This document shows, one piece after another, positions 7,764-15,314 of a stretch of 19,173 nt of DNA. Every line of letters begins with the position of its first letter. Position 1 is the first letter of the stretch. Under the pieces are notes generated by a model. It did not search any database. It was not told the DNA's origin and worked only from the letters and a program-made list of their open reading frames with translations. Made by a program: the position numbers and the translations under genes. Source of the stretch: an uncultured Lachnospiraceae bacterium (GTDB lineage: Bacteria > Bacillota > Clostridia > Lachnospirales > Lachnospiraceae). The DNA lies in assembly GCA_958426095.1 (NCBI GenBank), contig CATZYB010000025.1:1-19173 (forward strand), given 5' to 3'.

Positions 7764-10439
7764 CTATCTTGGAACTTCTTCCATAACGAAGACTTCTAAT
7801 TGATCGCCTTCTTTAATATCGTTATATTTTTCAAGAGACATTCCGCATTCATATCCCGCTGCCACTTCTTTGACATCATCTTTAAAACGTTTCAGAGACG
7901 CAAGTTCACCTTCATGGATGACCACATTATCACGAATGAGGCGCACCTTGGAATTACGCTCAATCTTTCCGTCAAGCACATATCCGCCGATGATCGTACC
8001 TACGCCGGATACTTTGTAAGTCTGACGAACTTCTGCATGACCAGTGATCTTCTCACGGAATTCAGGGTCGAGCATACCTTTCATCGCTGCTTCGATATCT
8101 TCGATAGCATTGTAAATAACACGGTACAAACGCATATCGACTTTCTCTGTCTCCGCCACCGTCTTTGCCATATTATCCGGACGTACATTGAAACCAATAA
8201 TGATCGCATTTGAAGTAGAAGCCAGGGTAACGTCAGATTCGTTGATGGCGCCGACGCCGCCGTGAATGATCTTAATTGCCACTTCATCGTTAGAGAGCTT
8301 CAGCAAGCTCTGTTTTACTGCTTCCACAGAACCCTGAACATCGGCTTTAACGATCAGATTCAATTCTTTAATCTGTCCGGCCTGAATCTGGTCAAACAGA
8401 CCATCCAGAGATAACTTGGATTTTGTATCCGCCAGAAGTTTTTCCTTTTTCTGAGCAATAAATGTCTCAGAAATGGAACGAGCTTCTTTTTCAGTATTTG
8501 TGGAAATAAACACTTCACCGGCTTCCGGTACATCGTTTAATCCAAGAATTTCTACAGGAATGGACGGACCGGCTTCTTTTACACGACGTCCCTTATCATC
8601 TACCATAGCACGGACTTTACCGAAGGCAGAACCAATAGCCAGACAGTCGCCTACATGAAGGGTTCCCTTCTGAACGAGAACGGTTGCCACAGGTCCTTTA
8701 CCTTTATCCAGCTGGGCTTCAATGACAAGCCCTCTGGCTTTCCGATTTGGATTGGCTTTTAATTCGCACATTTCAGCCTGAAGGAGAATGGAATCCAATA
8801 AGTCATCCAGTCCCTCGCCTGTGTGAGCGGATACAGGCACAAATAAAGTTGTTCCGCCCCAATCCTCAGGAACCAGTTCATATTCGGTCAATTCCTGTTT
8901 TACGCGCTCTACATTGGCACTTGGTTTATCAATCTTATTGATGGCAACAATCACTTCGATTCCCGCAGCCTTCGCATGGCTGATGGCTTCGATGGTCTGA
9001 GGCATAACACCGTCATCGGCGGCAACGACCAGAATAGCAATATCTGTGGACTGGGCGCCACGCAGACGCATGGCCGTAAAAGCTTCATGACCCGGAGTAT
9101 CCAGGAAAGTAATCTTTTCACCTTTCACATCGACAACATAAGCGCCGATATGCTGGGTAATACCTCCGGCTTCACCGGTTGTTACATGAGTGTTGCGAAT
9201 GGCATCCAGGATGGATGTTTTACCATGGTCAACATGACCCATAACACAGACAACCGGCGGTCTCGGCTGTAAATCTTCTTCTTTCTCTTCATCTTCCTTG
9301 AGAATTTCTTCAATCGGGTCAACAACGACTTCATGTTCGCAAAGCACATCGTATTCCAATGCGATTTCTTCGGCCTCATCGTAAGTGATCTCTGTATTTA
9401 AAGTCACCATTTTACCGCCAAGGAATAATTTTTTAACGATTTCTGCTGCGGAGATTTTCATCTTATCTCCCAGTTCTTTGATCGTAACAACTTCCGGAAG
9501 AATGATATTTGTAACTTTTTCCACAACCGGCTTCGGCTTCTGTGTCGGCGGCTGAAGATTGGATTTCTTGGATAATGGTTTGCCGCCAAATCCTTTCTTA
9601 CTGTTTCTTCCGTCAGTAACACTCTTCACCGGCTTCTCTTTATCTTTATAGTTTCTCCGGTTTTCACGGGATGTATCCTTAGATACAACAACTTCTTTAC
9701 TGATGGCGCTGTCCAGATTGAACTTGCCTTCACCACGGCCGCCGCGGTTATTATAACCTCCCTGACGATTCTGGCCGCCGTTATTGTTGAATGAACGACG
9801 CTCGCCATTGCCTCCCTGGCGGTTCTGACCGTTATTATTATATGGACGGCGTTCGCCGTTGCCTCCCTGGCGGTTCTGGCCATTATTGTTAAATTGGCGG
9901 CGTTCGCCGTTACCTCCCTGGCGGTTCTGACCATTATTATTATATGAACGGCGTTCGCCATTGCCTCCCTGGCGGTTCTGACCGTTATTATTGAATGGAC
10001 GGCGTTCGCCATTGCCTCCCTGGCGGTTCTGGCCGTTATTATTGAATGGACGGCGTTCGCCATTGCCTCCCTGGCGGTTCTGACCGTTATTATTGAATGG
10101 ACGGCGTTCGCCATTGCCTCCCTGGCGGTTCTGGCCGTTATTATTGAATGGACGGCGTTCGCCATTGCCTCCCTGGCGGTTCTGAGCCCCATTATTCGGA
10201 CGATGTTCGCCCTGGGCCTGAGCTGCTCTTACCGGTGCTTTTTCCGGTGCCGCCTTCGGAGCTTCCTGTTTTTTTACCGGCGGTGCCGTGAAATATTTTC
10301 TGATCTTATCCGCATGATCTTCGCCAATGGTACTCATATGGCTTTCCACGATCACACCATGACTTTTCAATGCATAAATAATGTCCTTGCTGCTTTTATT
10401 TAATTCTTTCGCTAATTCATGTACTCTTATTTTTGACAT
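7764..10439 (-). CDS. infB: Translation initiation factor IF-2 with an expanded N-terminal repeat region
   Basis: The 891-residue GTPase that brings fMet-tRNA to the 30S subunit and drives subunit joining. It starts with an IF2_N helix domain (MSKIRVHELAKELNKSSKDII, 1-50), followed by an Ala/Pro/Lys linker, eight 17-residue repeats (87-223), a basic Gly-rich stretch and a second IF2_N-like domain (about 316-367). The G domain has GHVDHGKT (401-408), the switch segment GGITQHIGAY, DTPGHEAF (447-454), NKID (501-504) and VSAHTGEG. Domains II to IV follow, ending in RFKDDVKEVAAGYECG and EVFVMEEVPR. The ATG at 10439 has GGAGGT 6-9 nt upstream. The repeat region is the only unusual part; everything needed for GTPase and tRNA binding looks intact. 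Confidence 0.97.
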   Translation of the reverse strand: MSKIRVHELAKELNKSSKDIIYALKSHGVIVESHMSTIGEDHADKIRKYFTAPPVKKQEAPKAAPEKAPVRAAQAQGEHRPNNGAQNRQGGNGERRPFNNNGQNRQGGNGERRPFNNNGQNRQGGNGERRPFNNNGQNRQGGNGERRPFNNNGQNRQGGNGERRSYNNNGQNRQGGNGERRQFNNNGQNRQGGNGERRPYNNNGQNRQGGNGERRSFNNNGGQNRQGGYNNRGGRGEGKFNLDSAISKEVVVSKDTSRENRRNYKDKEKPVKSVTDGRNSKKGFGGKPLSKKSNLQPPTQKPKPVVEKVTNIILPEVVTIKELGDKMKISAAEIVKKLFLGGKMVTLNTEITYDEAEEIALEYDVLCEHEVVVDPIEEILKEDEEKEEDLQPRPPVVCVMGHVDHGKTSILDAIRNTHVTTGEAGGITQHIGAYVVDVKGEKITFLDTPGHEAFTAMRLRGAQSTDIAILVVAADDGVMPQTIEAISHAKAAGIEVIVAINKIDKPSANVERVKQELTEYELVPEDWGGTTLFVPVSAHTGEGLDDLLDSILLQAEMCELKANPNRKARGLVIEAQLDKGKGPVATVLVQKGTLHVGDCLAIGSAFGKVRAMVDDKGRRVKEAGPSIPVEILGLNDVPEAGEVFISTNTEKEARSISETFIAQKKEKLLADTKSKLSLDGLFDQIQAGQIKELNLIVKADVQGSVEAVKQSLLKLSNDEVAIKIIHGGVGAINESDVTLASTSNAIIIGFNVRPDNMAKTVAETEKVDMRLYRVIYNAIEDIEAAMKGMLDPEFREKITGHAEVRQTYKVSGVGTIIGGYVLDGKIERNSKVRLIRDNVVIHEGELASLKRFKDDVKEVAAGYECGMSLEKYNDIKEGDQLEVFVMEEVPR
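9771..10181 (-). repeat. Minisatellite of eight 51-bp units coding for an Asn/Gly/Arg-rich segment of IF-2
   Basis: The unit NRQGGNGERRPFNNNGQ occurs eight times in tandem (the last with one extra Gly), followed by a decayed NRQGGYNNRGG copy. The first four units are identical in protein. Later copies vary only where PF becomes SY, QF, PY or SF. At the DNA level the units differ by a few third-position changes, such as CTGGCC versus CTGACC. Because 51 is divisible by three, unit gain or loss keeps the frame. The segment is predicted to be disordered and basic, resembling RGG-type RNA-binding stretches. Confidence 0.95.
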
Positions 10440-10453
10440 ATACCTACCTCCGT

Positions 10454-10768
10454 CTACATCCGTTCTGAATCAATCTGTTTCTTTATGGCGTTACAAAAAC
10501 CAGTATCTTCCAAAGCTAAAGAGGCCCGAAGCTCTCTGCCAATGGAAGCTCCCAATGTCTCTTTCGTACCATAAATATACATAGGCACTTTATAAAAGGT
10601 ACACATATTTGTAAACTTTTTCTTTGTATTATCTGAAGCATCCGACGCCACAATGACCAGCGCCGCCTTTCCGCTTTTTACCGACTTCTCCGTGGAAAAT
10701 TCCCCGCTCTGAATCTTCCGCGCTTTGGCAGCCAATCCAAGATAAGATAACACTTTATCCCTTGTCAA
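10454..10768 (-). CDS. ylxQ: L7Ae/L30e family ribosomal protein (YlxQ-like)
   Basis: A 104-residue member of the L7Ae family, whose members bind kink-turn RNA. The bacterial YlxQ version lies between ylxR and infB in many Firmicutes, and its exact role is unclear. Visible hallmarks are LGLAAKARKIQSGE, ALVIVASDASDNTKKKF, YKVPMYIYGTKETLGASIGRE and a closing LEDTGFCNAIKKQ. The best start appears to be TTG at 10768, which overlaps the ylxR end by 14 nt and keeps the usual few residues before LGLA. A GTG at 10753 with AAGGGA close upstream is an alternative. It is tightly embedded in the operon, so it is probably coupled to ylxR translation. Confidence 0.9.
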   Translation of the reverse strand: MTRDKVLSYLGLAAKARKIQSGEFSTEKSVKSGKAALVIVASDASDNTKKKFTNMCTFYKVPMYIYGTKETLGASIGRELRASLALEDTGFCNAIKKQIDSERM

Positions 10769-11030
10769 TATGGCTCATCTCCTCTTCCAACTGCTGATAT
10801 ACCGACTCAGGTATGGCCATTTTTAATGACCGTTCCAGCCCTCGATTTTTTATAGCCAGCTTCAGGCAGTCCATATTCGGACAAATGTATGCGCCCCGGC
10901 CGTTTTTCCGTCCGGTGGCATCAATACAGATTTCATTTTCTGTCGTCCGGATCACCCGAATCATTTCCCGCTTACTTTTCATTTCACGGCATCCTGTACA
11001 CTGCCGCATAGGAATCTTCTTTGCGACCAT
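10755..11030 (-). CDS. ylxR: YlxR family nucleic-acid-binding protein
   Basis: A 91-residue basic protein of the YlxR (DUF448) family, which always lies between nusA and infB. Members have been linked to RNA binding and transcription or RNase P modulation, but the role in this organism cannot be read from the sequence. It shows the hallmark RQCTGCREMKSKREMIRV, then GRKNGRGAYICPNMDCLKLAIK, with cysteines at 11, 14, 50 and 55, and a final LERSLK helix. The ATG at 11030 shares its A with the nusA stop (TAATG), with GGAGG just upstream inside the nusA 3' end, so the two are translationally coupled. Confidence 0.93.
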   Translation of the reverse strand: MVAKKIPMRQCTGCREMKSKREMIRVIRTTENEICIDATGRKNGRGAYICPNMDCLKLAIKNRGLERSLKMAIPESVYQQLEEEMSHIDKG

Positions 11031-12199
11031 TATTCCTCCGAATCCTGAATTTCCATATCTTCCAGAGCCGCTTCTTCATCATTCTCCATAACGATATCAT
11101 CTTCAGCATATTCATCTTCAGAGTATTCATCCTCTTTATATCCGGCCGCTTCAGCTTCTTCATAAGCCTGGGATTCGCTCTTAATATCAATCTTATATCC
11201 GGTCAGACGCGCTGCCAGTCTGGCGTTCTGTCCCTCTTTGCCAATAGCCAAGGATAACTGATAATCCGGCACGATAACGGAAGCCGTTTTTTCCTCTTCA
11301 TCTGCATATACAGAAACAACCTTTGCCGGACTTAAAGCATTTTCAATAAATACGGCCGGATCTTCATTCCAATTTACAATATCAATCTTTTCGCCCCGAA
11401 GCTCATCCACAACGGCGCCAACTCTGGAACCGTTCACACCGACGCAGGCGCCCACCGGGTCCACATCCGGATGGTTGGAACGCACAGCAATTTTGGTTCT
11501 GGAACCGGCCTCACGGGAAATACTGGAGATTTCCACCGTACCGTCACGAACTTCAGCAACTTCATATTCAAAGAGACGTTTTACCAGTTCCGGATGGGTT
11601 CTGGAAACCGTAATCTTCGGTCCTTTTGTCGTATCCTTAACTTCCACAACATACAGCTTGATACGCTCTGTCGGCTGGAAATATTCACCTTTCACCTGCT
11701 CGGCTTCAGTCAGCACCGTATCCACTTTTCCAAGATTAATGCTGATATTCCGTCCGGAATAACGCTGTACGATACCTGTAACAATGTCCCTCTCTTTATC
11801 GAAATACTGGTGATACAGAGATTTCCGCTCTTCTTCACGAATCTTCTGAACAACAACCTGTTTTGCCTTCTGGGCTGCGATACGTCCAAAATTTCTTGGC
11901 GTCACTTCAATGTGAACAATGTCTCCCAGTTCGCAATGGATATCCCTCAGTCGTGCATTGGCCAGACTGATCTGAAGAACCTCGTCTTCAACCTCTTCCA
12001 CAACCTCTTTCTCGGCATAAACAACCACGTCGCCGGTCTCTCTGTCGATATTTACCCGGATATTGTCCGCTTTACCATACTCATTCTTACAGGCAGCCAC
12101 CAGTGAATTCTCCATAGCTTCCAGCAAAATATCCTTGCTTATGCCTTTCTCCTTTTCAATCTGATTCAAAGCTTCGATTAATTCGTGTCCGTTATTCAT
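11030..12199 (-). CDS. nusA: Transcription termination/antitermination factor NusA
   Basis: 389 residues that bind RNA polymerase and nascent RNA to modulate pausing, intrinsic termination and antitermination. Domains in order: an N-terminal RNAP-binding domain (1-125, with EALNQIEKEKGISKDILLEAMENSL), an S1 domain (about 135-200, GIVQRYSGRNISINLGKVD), KH1 (about 225-280, with GACVGVNGSRVGAVVDELRGEKIDIV) and KH2 (with LAIGKEGQNARLAARLTGYKIDI). The last 40 or so residues are a very acidic tail (EDEYSEDEYAEDD), not the AR repeats of proteobacterial NusA. The ATG at 12199 is preceded by AGGAGGAATTTAGAAA and lies 19 nt after the rimP stop. Confidence 0.96.
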   Translation of the reverse strand: MNNGHELIEALNQIEKEKGISKDILLEAMENSLVAACKNEYGKADNIRVNIDRETGDVVVYAEKEVVEEVEDEVLQISLANARLRDIHCELGDIVHIEVTPRNFGRIAAQKAKQVVVQKIREEERKSLYHQYFDKERDIVTGIVQRYSGRNISINLGKVDTVLTEAEQVKGEYFQPTERIKLYVVEVKDTTKGPKITVSRTHPELVKRLFEYEVAEVRDGTVEISSISREAGSRTKIAVRSNHPDVDPVGACVGVNGSRVGAVVDELRGEKIDIVNWNEDPAVFIENALSPAKVVSVYADEEEKTASVIVPDYQLSLAIGKEGQNARLAARLTGYKIDIKSESQAYEEAEAAGYKEDEYSEDEYAEDDIVMENDEEAALEDMEIQDSEE

Positions 12200-12218
12200 T
12201 TTCTAAATTCCTCCTATT

Positions 12219-12683
12219 CTAGTAAAAAAAGGCCAACCGGATTAATGCCACATCTGACCGTTTAAAAACCATTGTTGATTCGTCGTCCAGCTCAATGGTA
12301 ATCGTTTCCTTATCATAATCCGTTAATACGCCGACAAATTCTTTTTCTTTATTCAATGCCTTGTATAATTTAATTTCCACATCTTTTCCGATACTTCTCG
12401 CAAAATCCTTTTCTTTCTTCAAAGGCCGGTCCAGTCCCGGAGAGCTGACTTCAAAAATATAATTTTCTGAAATATAGTCTTCTCTGTCCAGTATCTCTTC
12501 AAAAGCACGACTGATCAGCTCACAGTCATCCACCGTAATACCGCCTTCTTTATCAATAAATACACGCAAATACCAGTTTGCTCCTTCTTTAACCCATTCC
12601 ACATCAACCAGTTCAAAATGATGTTCGTCAATCATCGGCTGAATCAATGCTTCGGTTCTGCTTTCATAATCCTTCTTTGCCAA
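12219..12683 (-). CDS. rimP: Ribosome maturation factor RimP (TTG start)
   Basis: A 154-residue factor for 30S subunit maturation, acting early on the 16S rRNA 3' domain. It has the two RimP domains: IQPMIDEHHFELVDVEWVKEGANWYLRVFID and the conserved VSSPGLDRPLKKEKDF, followed by the Sm-like C-terminal domain (VEIKLYKAL, FVGVLTDYDKETITIEL). The frame stays open upstream to an ATG at 12770, but those residues are not RimP-like and run through the leader hairpin. I therefore chose TTG at 12683, which has AGGAGAGG about 7 nt upstream and gives the usual start MAKKDYESRTEALI. First gene of the operon. Confidence 0.93.
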   Translation of the reverse strand: MAKKDYESRTEALIQPMIDEHHFELVDVEWVKEGANWYLRVFIDKEGGITVDDCELISRAFEEILDREDYISENYIFEVSSPGLDRPLKKEKDFARSIGKDVEIKLYKALNKEKEFVGVLTDYDKETITIELDDESTMVFKRSDVALIRLAFFY

Positions 12684-12751
12684 TTCGCTACCTCTCCTTG
12701 CCGCTCCAATCCAGAGCATTTCACGGAAAAAATTCCCCTTAACACGTACAA

Positions 12752-12773
12752 AGAGTGGACTTGCGTCCACTCT
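12752..12773 (-). promoter_or_regulatory. Hairpin with GCAA tetraloop in the rimP leader
   Basis: On the minus strand AGAGTGGAC-GCAA-GTCCACTCT is a perfect 9-bp stem closed by a GNRA tetraloop. It lies about 24 nt after the predicted transcription start and 69 nt before the TTG start. The bases after it (TTGTACGTG) are not a proper U tract, so it looks like a structured leader or 5' stabiliser more than a terminator. No Rfam class could be assigned by eye. Confidence 0.6.
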
Positions 12774-12803
12774 CTAGTTTCATCATAATCTGTTATCTTA
12801 ATA

Positions 12804-12832
12804 ACTATAGCACCAATTTCATTAAAATGCAA
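12804..12832 (-). promoter_or_regulatory. Promoter of the rimP-ribF operon
   Basis: On the minus strand TTGCAT (12832-12827), a 17-nt spacer and TATAGT (12809-12804): four and five matches to the sigma-A boxes with optimal spacing. It predicts a start near 12797 and a leader of about 114 nt. No other promoter of this quality was noticed within the operon, whose genes are spaced by 0-19 nt or overlap. Confidence 0.7.
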
Positions 12833-12888
12833 GCGTTTTTCAAAACAACTCCGCCGAATTAGTTTGCTTTGCACACAAAGTTTTTTCG

Positions 12889-12917
12889 TCGACATTTATC
12901 GAACCATATGATATACT
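12889..12917 (+). promoter_or_regulatory. Promoter of the divergent HTH-protein gene
   Basis: TCGACA (12889-12894), a 17-nt spacer and TATACT (12912-12917), five of six at each box. It lies back to back with the rimP promoter; the two -35 boxes are about 57 bp apart. Between them is CTTTGCACACAAAG, a small imperfect inverted repeat that could be an operator, though nothing proves it. Confidence 0.65.
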
Positions 12918-12950
12918 TTTTTTATGAAACTTTTTGAAGGAGGCCCACAC

Positions 12951-14579
12951 ATGGCGACTCTATTTTCGACTTTACTTATTAACCACGTTACTGCGAAAAA
13001 TATTAAAACACCTCTGCTTGCTCAATATTGCAATATGGACCGCTCTAATATGTATAAGATTCTAAAAGGCAAACGGAATCCGGCTTCCAAAGACATTGTT
13101 CATAAAATGGCAGATTTTATGCGTCTGACTCCTATAGAGCGGCACGAACTGTTAGAATCTTATGAAATCACACTGACAGGATATGACAATTTTTACAGGC
13201 GTAAAGATGTGCAGGAATTTATTCAATACTTCACAGAAAAGCTGCCTGAATTTCCTTCAGTATACACAGATTTTTCTTCAGCGCTGCTTTCTTCCGAACA
13301 CTCGGATTCCATATTTCTTACGGGAAAATATCCGATTGATACTACACTGCGGTGTATTCTTTCCGCTGAAAGTAAAAAACGCCATGGACATTTGAAACTT
13401 ATTTTTCAGCCGGAACATAATTACATGGATATTCTTATAGCGGCTGTAAAAAATCAACAGGAACTTACCATCGAACATATTATCTGTTTGAACAATAACA
13501 GTACCATCACTGCTGAAAAGCGGGATTATAATTTATCTTGCCTCAAAAAGCTGATTCCTATATATACTTCCTGTTCCTGCAAATATATTCCGCTCTATTA
13601 TTATGACAGTATTTTGACGCGTGACAGTATATTTACACTTTTCTCATCCGCAATCATCACCTCTGACTATGTTCTGACTTTTTCACCAGAACTGGAAAGC
13701 GGTATACTGTTTTATAATAAGCAGTTGCAGAAACATTTTCATACGCTATTTAACCGATTAAAGTCCGAAACAAAACCTCTGGTTTATATTCCGGACTCCA
13801 TATTTTCTCAGTTTAATTATTTTAACCAGATGGATATCCATAAAGCATCCGGCTTTTCCTTTCAAAAAGAACCCTGCCTGATACCTCTGCTTCCGGCTTT
13901 TTTCCCGGAAAAATATATTACTAAAAACCTGCCAAACAGAGAACTTTTTATCACTACTGTAAAGCGATACATAAGGCAGAGCGCAGCCAGTTTTAAAGGC
14001 GGCCTGGTAACATTCTTTTTCACAGAGAATGGCATCCGCCATTTTCTAAATACAGGACGTATTTCTGAACTTCCGGATTCGCTCTATGAACCTGTAGATT
14101 TGAACGATCGTTATTTGCTACTCCATAACCTAATCACAGCTTGTCAGGAGATGAATTATATTATGCTTCGTCCGGAAACTCCAATTACATCCAGCAATCT
14201 CTGTGTTTTTGCAGCATCACAGATTGGCTATCTGTTGTTTCACTCATCAGATAACAAACTTGTTTATCTGAATCTGGAAGAGCCCAGTTTGATGTTTGCT
14301 TTTCATGACTATCTGGAATCACTTTATCCGGTAAATTGTTATTCCACGGAAGAAACTGTCGAACGATTAACAAAATTGACACAGAGAATCCAAAAGAGAA
14401 TTACCCCCCCCCCCACATGCACTCACTATGATTCACTAAAATTAAAAAGGTACTGTTTGAAAAGTTATCATTCCTACTTTCCAATCAGTACCTTTAATTC
14501 TGTCGTTCCCATTTTTATTACATCACCATTTTTTAAAATTACAGGAACATCAATCCGCATATTATTTACAAATGTATGA
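12951..14579 (+). CDS. Large protein with N-terminal XRE-type HTH; 3' end decided by an 11-C tract
   Basis: I do not recognise the full-length protein (542 residues as read). Residues 20-70 form a Cro/CI-like helix-turn-helix (LLAQYCNMDRSNMYKILKGKRNPAS, then KMADFMRLTPIERHELL), so it probably binds DNA. The remaining 400 residues have no transmembrane segment or enzyme motif that I can name, and may be a sensing or oligomerisation region. The start ATG 12951 has AAGGAGG 7 nt upstream; an ATG at 12924 lacks such a site. At residues 485-488 the codons run through 11 consecutive Cs. With one C fewer the frame would stop at 14439, with one more at 14431. As sequenced it reads 54 further residues antisense to the end of the FHA gene, which look non-native. 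It has its own promoter and is convergent to the type VII cluster. Confidence 0.75.
   Translation: MATLFSTLLINHVTAKNIKTPLLAQYCNMDRSNMYKILKGKRNPASKDIVHKMADFMRLTPIERHELLESYEITLTGYDNFYRRKDVQEFIQYFTEKLPEFPSVYTDFSSALLSSEHSDSIFLTGKYPIDTTLRCILSAESKKRHGHLKLIFQPEHNYMDILIAAVKNQQELTIEHIICLNNNSTITAEKRDYNLSCLKKLIPIYTSCSCKYIPLYYYDSILTRDSIFTLFSSAIITSDYVLTFSPELESGILFYNKQLQKHFHTLFNRLKSETKPLVYIPDSIFSQFNYFNQMDIHKASGFSFQKEPCLIPLLPAFFPEKYITKNLPNRELFITTVKRYIRQSAASFKGGLVTFFFTENGIRHFLNTGRISELPDSLYEPVDLNDRYLLLHNLITACQEMNYIMLRPETPITSSNLCVFAASQIGYLLFHSSDNKLVYLNLEEPSLMFAFHDYLESLYPVNCYSTEETVERLTKLTQRIQKRITPPPTCTHYDSLKLKRYCLKSYHSYFPISTFNSVVPIFITSPFFKITGTSIRILFTNV
14404..14414 (+). repeat. Homopolymer of 11 C in the 3' end of the HTH-protein gene
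   Basis: Eleven consecutive Cs in an otherwise AT-rich context. A one-base change either way gives a stop within 31 bases, before the convergent FHA gene. It is either a slippage-prone tract that alters the C-terminus or a miscounted homopolymer in the assembly. Confidence 0.9.
14446..14495 (-). terminator. Terminator of the type VII cluster, overlapping the FHA gene end
   Basis: A 10-bp perfect outer stem (AAAGGTACTG at 14446-14455 with its complement at 14486-14495) continues inward after a T/T mismatch into a second 9-bp stem with one mismatch, closing on a 10-nt loop. On the minus strand the downstream arm ends in CCTTTTTAATTTTAG, a U-rich tail. The upstream arm lies within the last codons of the FHA gene, and its TAG stop (14476-14474) is inside the hairpin. 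Confidence 0.7.
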
Positions 14580-14977
14580 TTTCTTGAATTTAAATCGGCC
14601 AGATATAATCTATGTCCTTCCTCATAAATCATACAATGCAGCTTTGAAATCCAACGATCTCCATCAAGTTTCAACATTCGGTCCGGCGGCGCTCCAAATG
14701 GCTTCCGACCAATATACATTTTTCCGCAAAAACGGTATCGATAGTACATACCTGTACACACATTCAGAAATGTTACATTCCATATGGTTAATGATGGATT
14801 TCCAACAAAATTCGTTGCATGCTCCTCCAGATTTCCTGTGAAAATCTCTCCCTTCCCCGAACCTAATTGCTGCTTTCTTACATCCATACCATCACGCACA
14901 AAAATGCTTTTCCGCTGTCTCTGAAATTTTGAATTTATTCGCGCATTTTTCCGAAATATCTTATCAATTATACCCAT
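14474..14977 (-). CDS. FHA domain protein of the type VII secretion cluster
   Basis: 167 residues. The first 85 are not recognised and start basic (IFRKNARINSKFQRQRKS). Residues 86-165 form a forkhead-associated domain that binds phosphothreonine peptides: YIGRKP (Arg91), ISKLHC (Ser111, His114), LADLNSRNHTFVNN (Asn130, Asn133) and LKNGDVIKMG. The usual N-G-T is N-H-T here; the key Arg, Ser and Asn are present. FHA modules also occur at the N-terminus of EssC, so this one may act as an adaptor of the secretion machine or read out Thr phosphorylation. No Ser/Thr kinase gene is visible nearby. The ATG lies 1 nt after the TAA of the preceding gene, so the last two genes are coupled. Confidence 0.85.
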   Translation of the reverse strand: MGIIDKIFRKNARINSKFQRQRKSIFVRDGMDVRKQQLGSGKGEIFTGNLEEHATNFVGNPSLTIWNVTFLNVCTGMYYRYRFCGKMYIGRKPFGAPPDRMLKLDGDRWISKLHCMIYEEGHRLYLADLNSRNHTFVNNMRIDVPVILKNGDVIKMGTTELKVLIGK

Positions 14978-14980
14978 TCT

Positions 14981-15286
14981 TTATTTATATCTCCGGGTTT
15001 CCCCAATCTCCTTTACTTTTTCTTCAGTTGTCTCAGCTTTCAACACAGCGTCCTTCAGGGCTTCCTGCGCTTTTTCAATGGTTGACACGGTATGCTCCAT
15101 TTGTTCCTGCAAAATCTTTGCTTTATTCAAAAATAGTTGACTATTTTCACCCTTCCAGCCATTACATATTTCCTGCATTACATTCTCATACTTTCCAGAT
15201 ATCGCACCGGATAATTTCTGTCTTAACTCCTCAATATGCGTTCCCTGCATCTGTGCCATGTGAACATCAAATTCTATATTGCTCAT
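14981..15286 (-). CDS. Divergent WXG100-like protein (WKG)
   Basis: A 101-residue, mostly helical protein of WXG100 size. The turn motif is W44-K-G46 in EICNGWKGENSQ, which fits the helix-turn-helix hairpin of EsxA/EsxB-like proteins. Unlike its neighbours it has no C-terminal YxxxD/E secretion signal; the second helix instead runs into a charged end (ETTEEKVKEIGETRRYK). It may therefore be a partner secreted with another WXG100 protein, or a cytosolic helper. The ATG at 15286 has AAAGGAGG nearby. It lies 28 nt after the previous WXG100 gene and is coupled to the FHA gene downstream. Confidence 0.75.
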   Translation of the reverse strand: MSNIEFDVHMAQMQGTHIEELRQKLSGAISGKYENVMQEICNGWKGENSQLFLNKAKILQEQMEHTVSTIEKAQEALKDAVLKAETTEEKVKEIGETRRYK

Positions 15287-15314
15287 AGTTCCTCCTTTGT
15301 ATCCGGTAAGACCA

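Noticed and set aside
9771..10181. Regular 51-bp repeats resembling a CRISPR array
   Set aside because: The units are contiguous without unique spacers, are in frame within infB, and no cas genes are near.
9626..10192. A 188-residue open frame on the minus strand with repeated TAREAMANAVHSII units
   Set aside because: It is an out-of-frame reading of the infB minisatellite. The unit length divisible by three keeps all frames open; there is no own start signal or family likeness.
12684..12770. Longer rimP start at the ATG at 12770
   Set aside because: The added residues are not RimP-like and run through the leader hairpin. The TTG at 12683 has a good ribosome site and gives the normal protein start.
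14441..14579. The 54 C-terminal residues of the HTH protein as a genuine domain
   Set aside because: They are antisense to the conserved end of the FHA gene and to its terminator, and exist only with exactly 11 Cs (or a multiple of three more or fewer).
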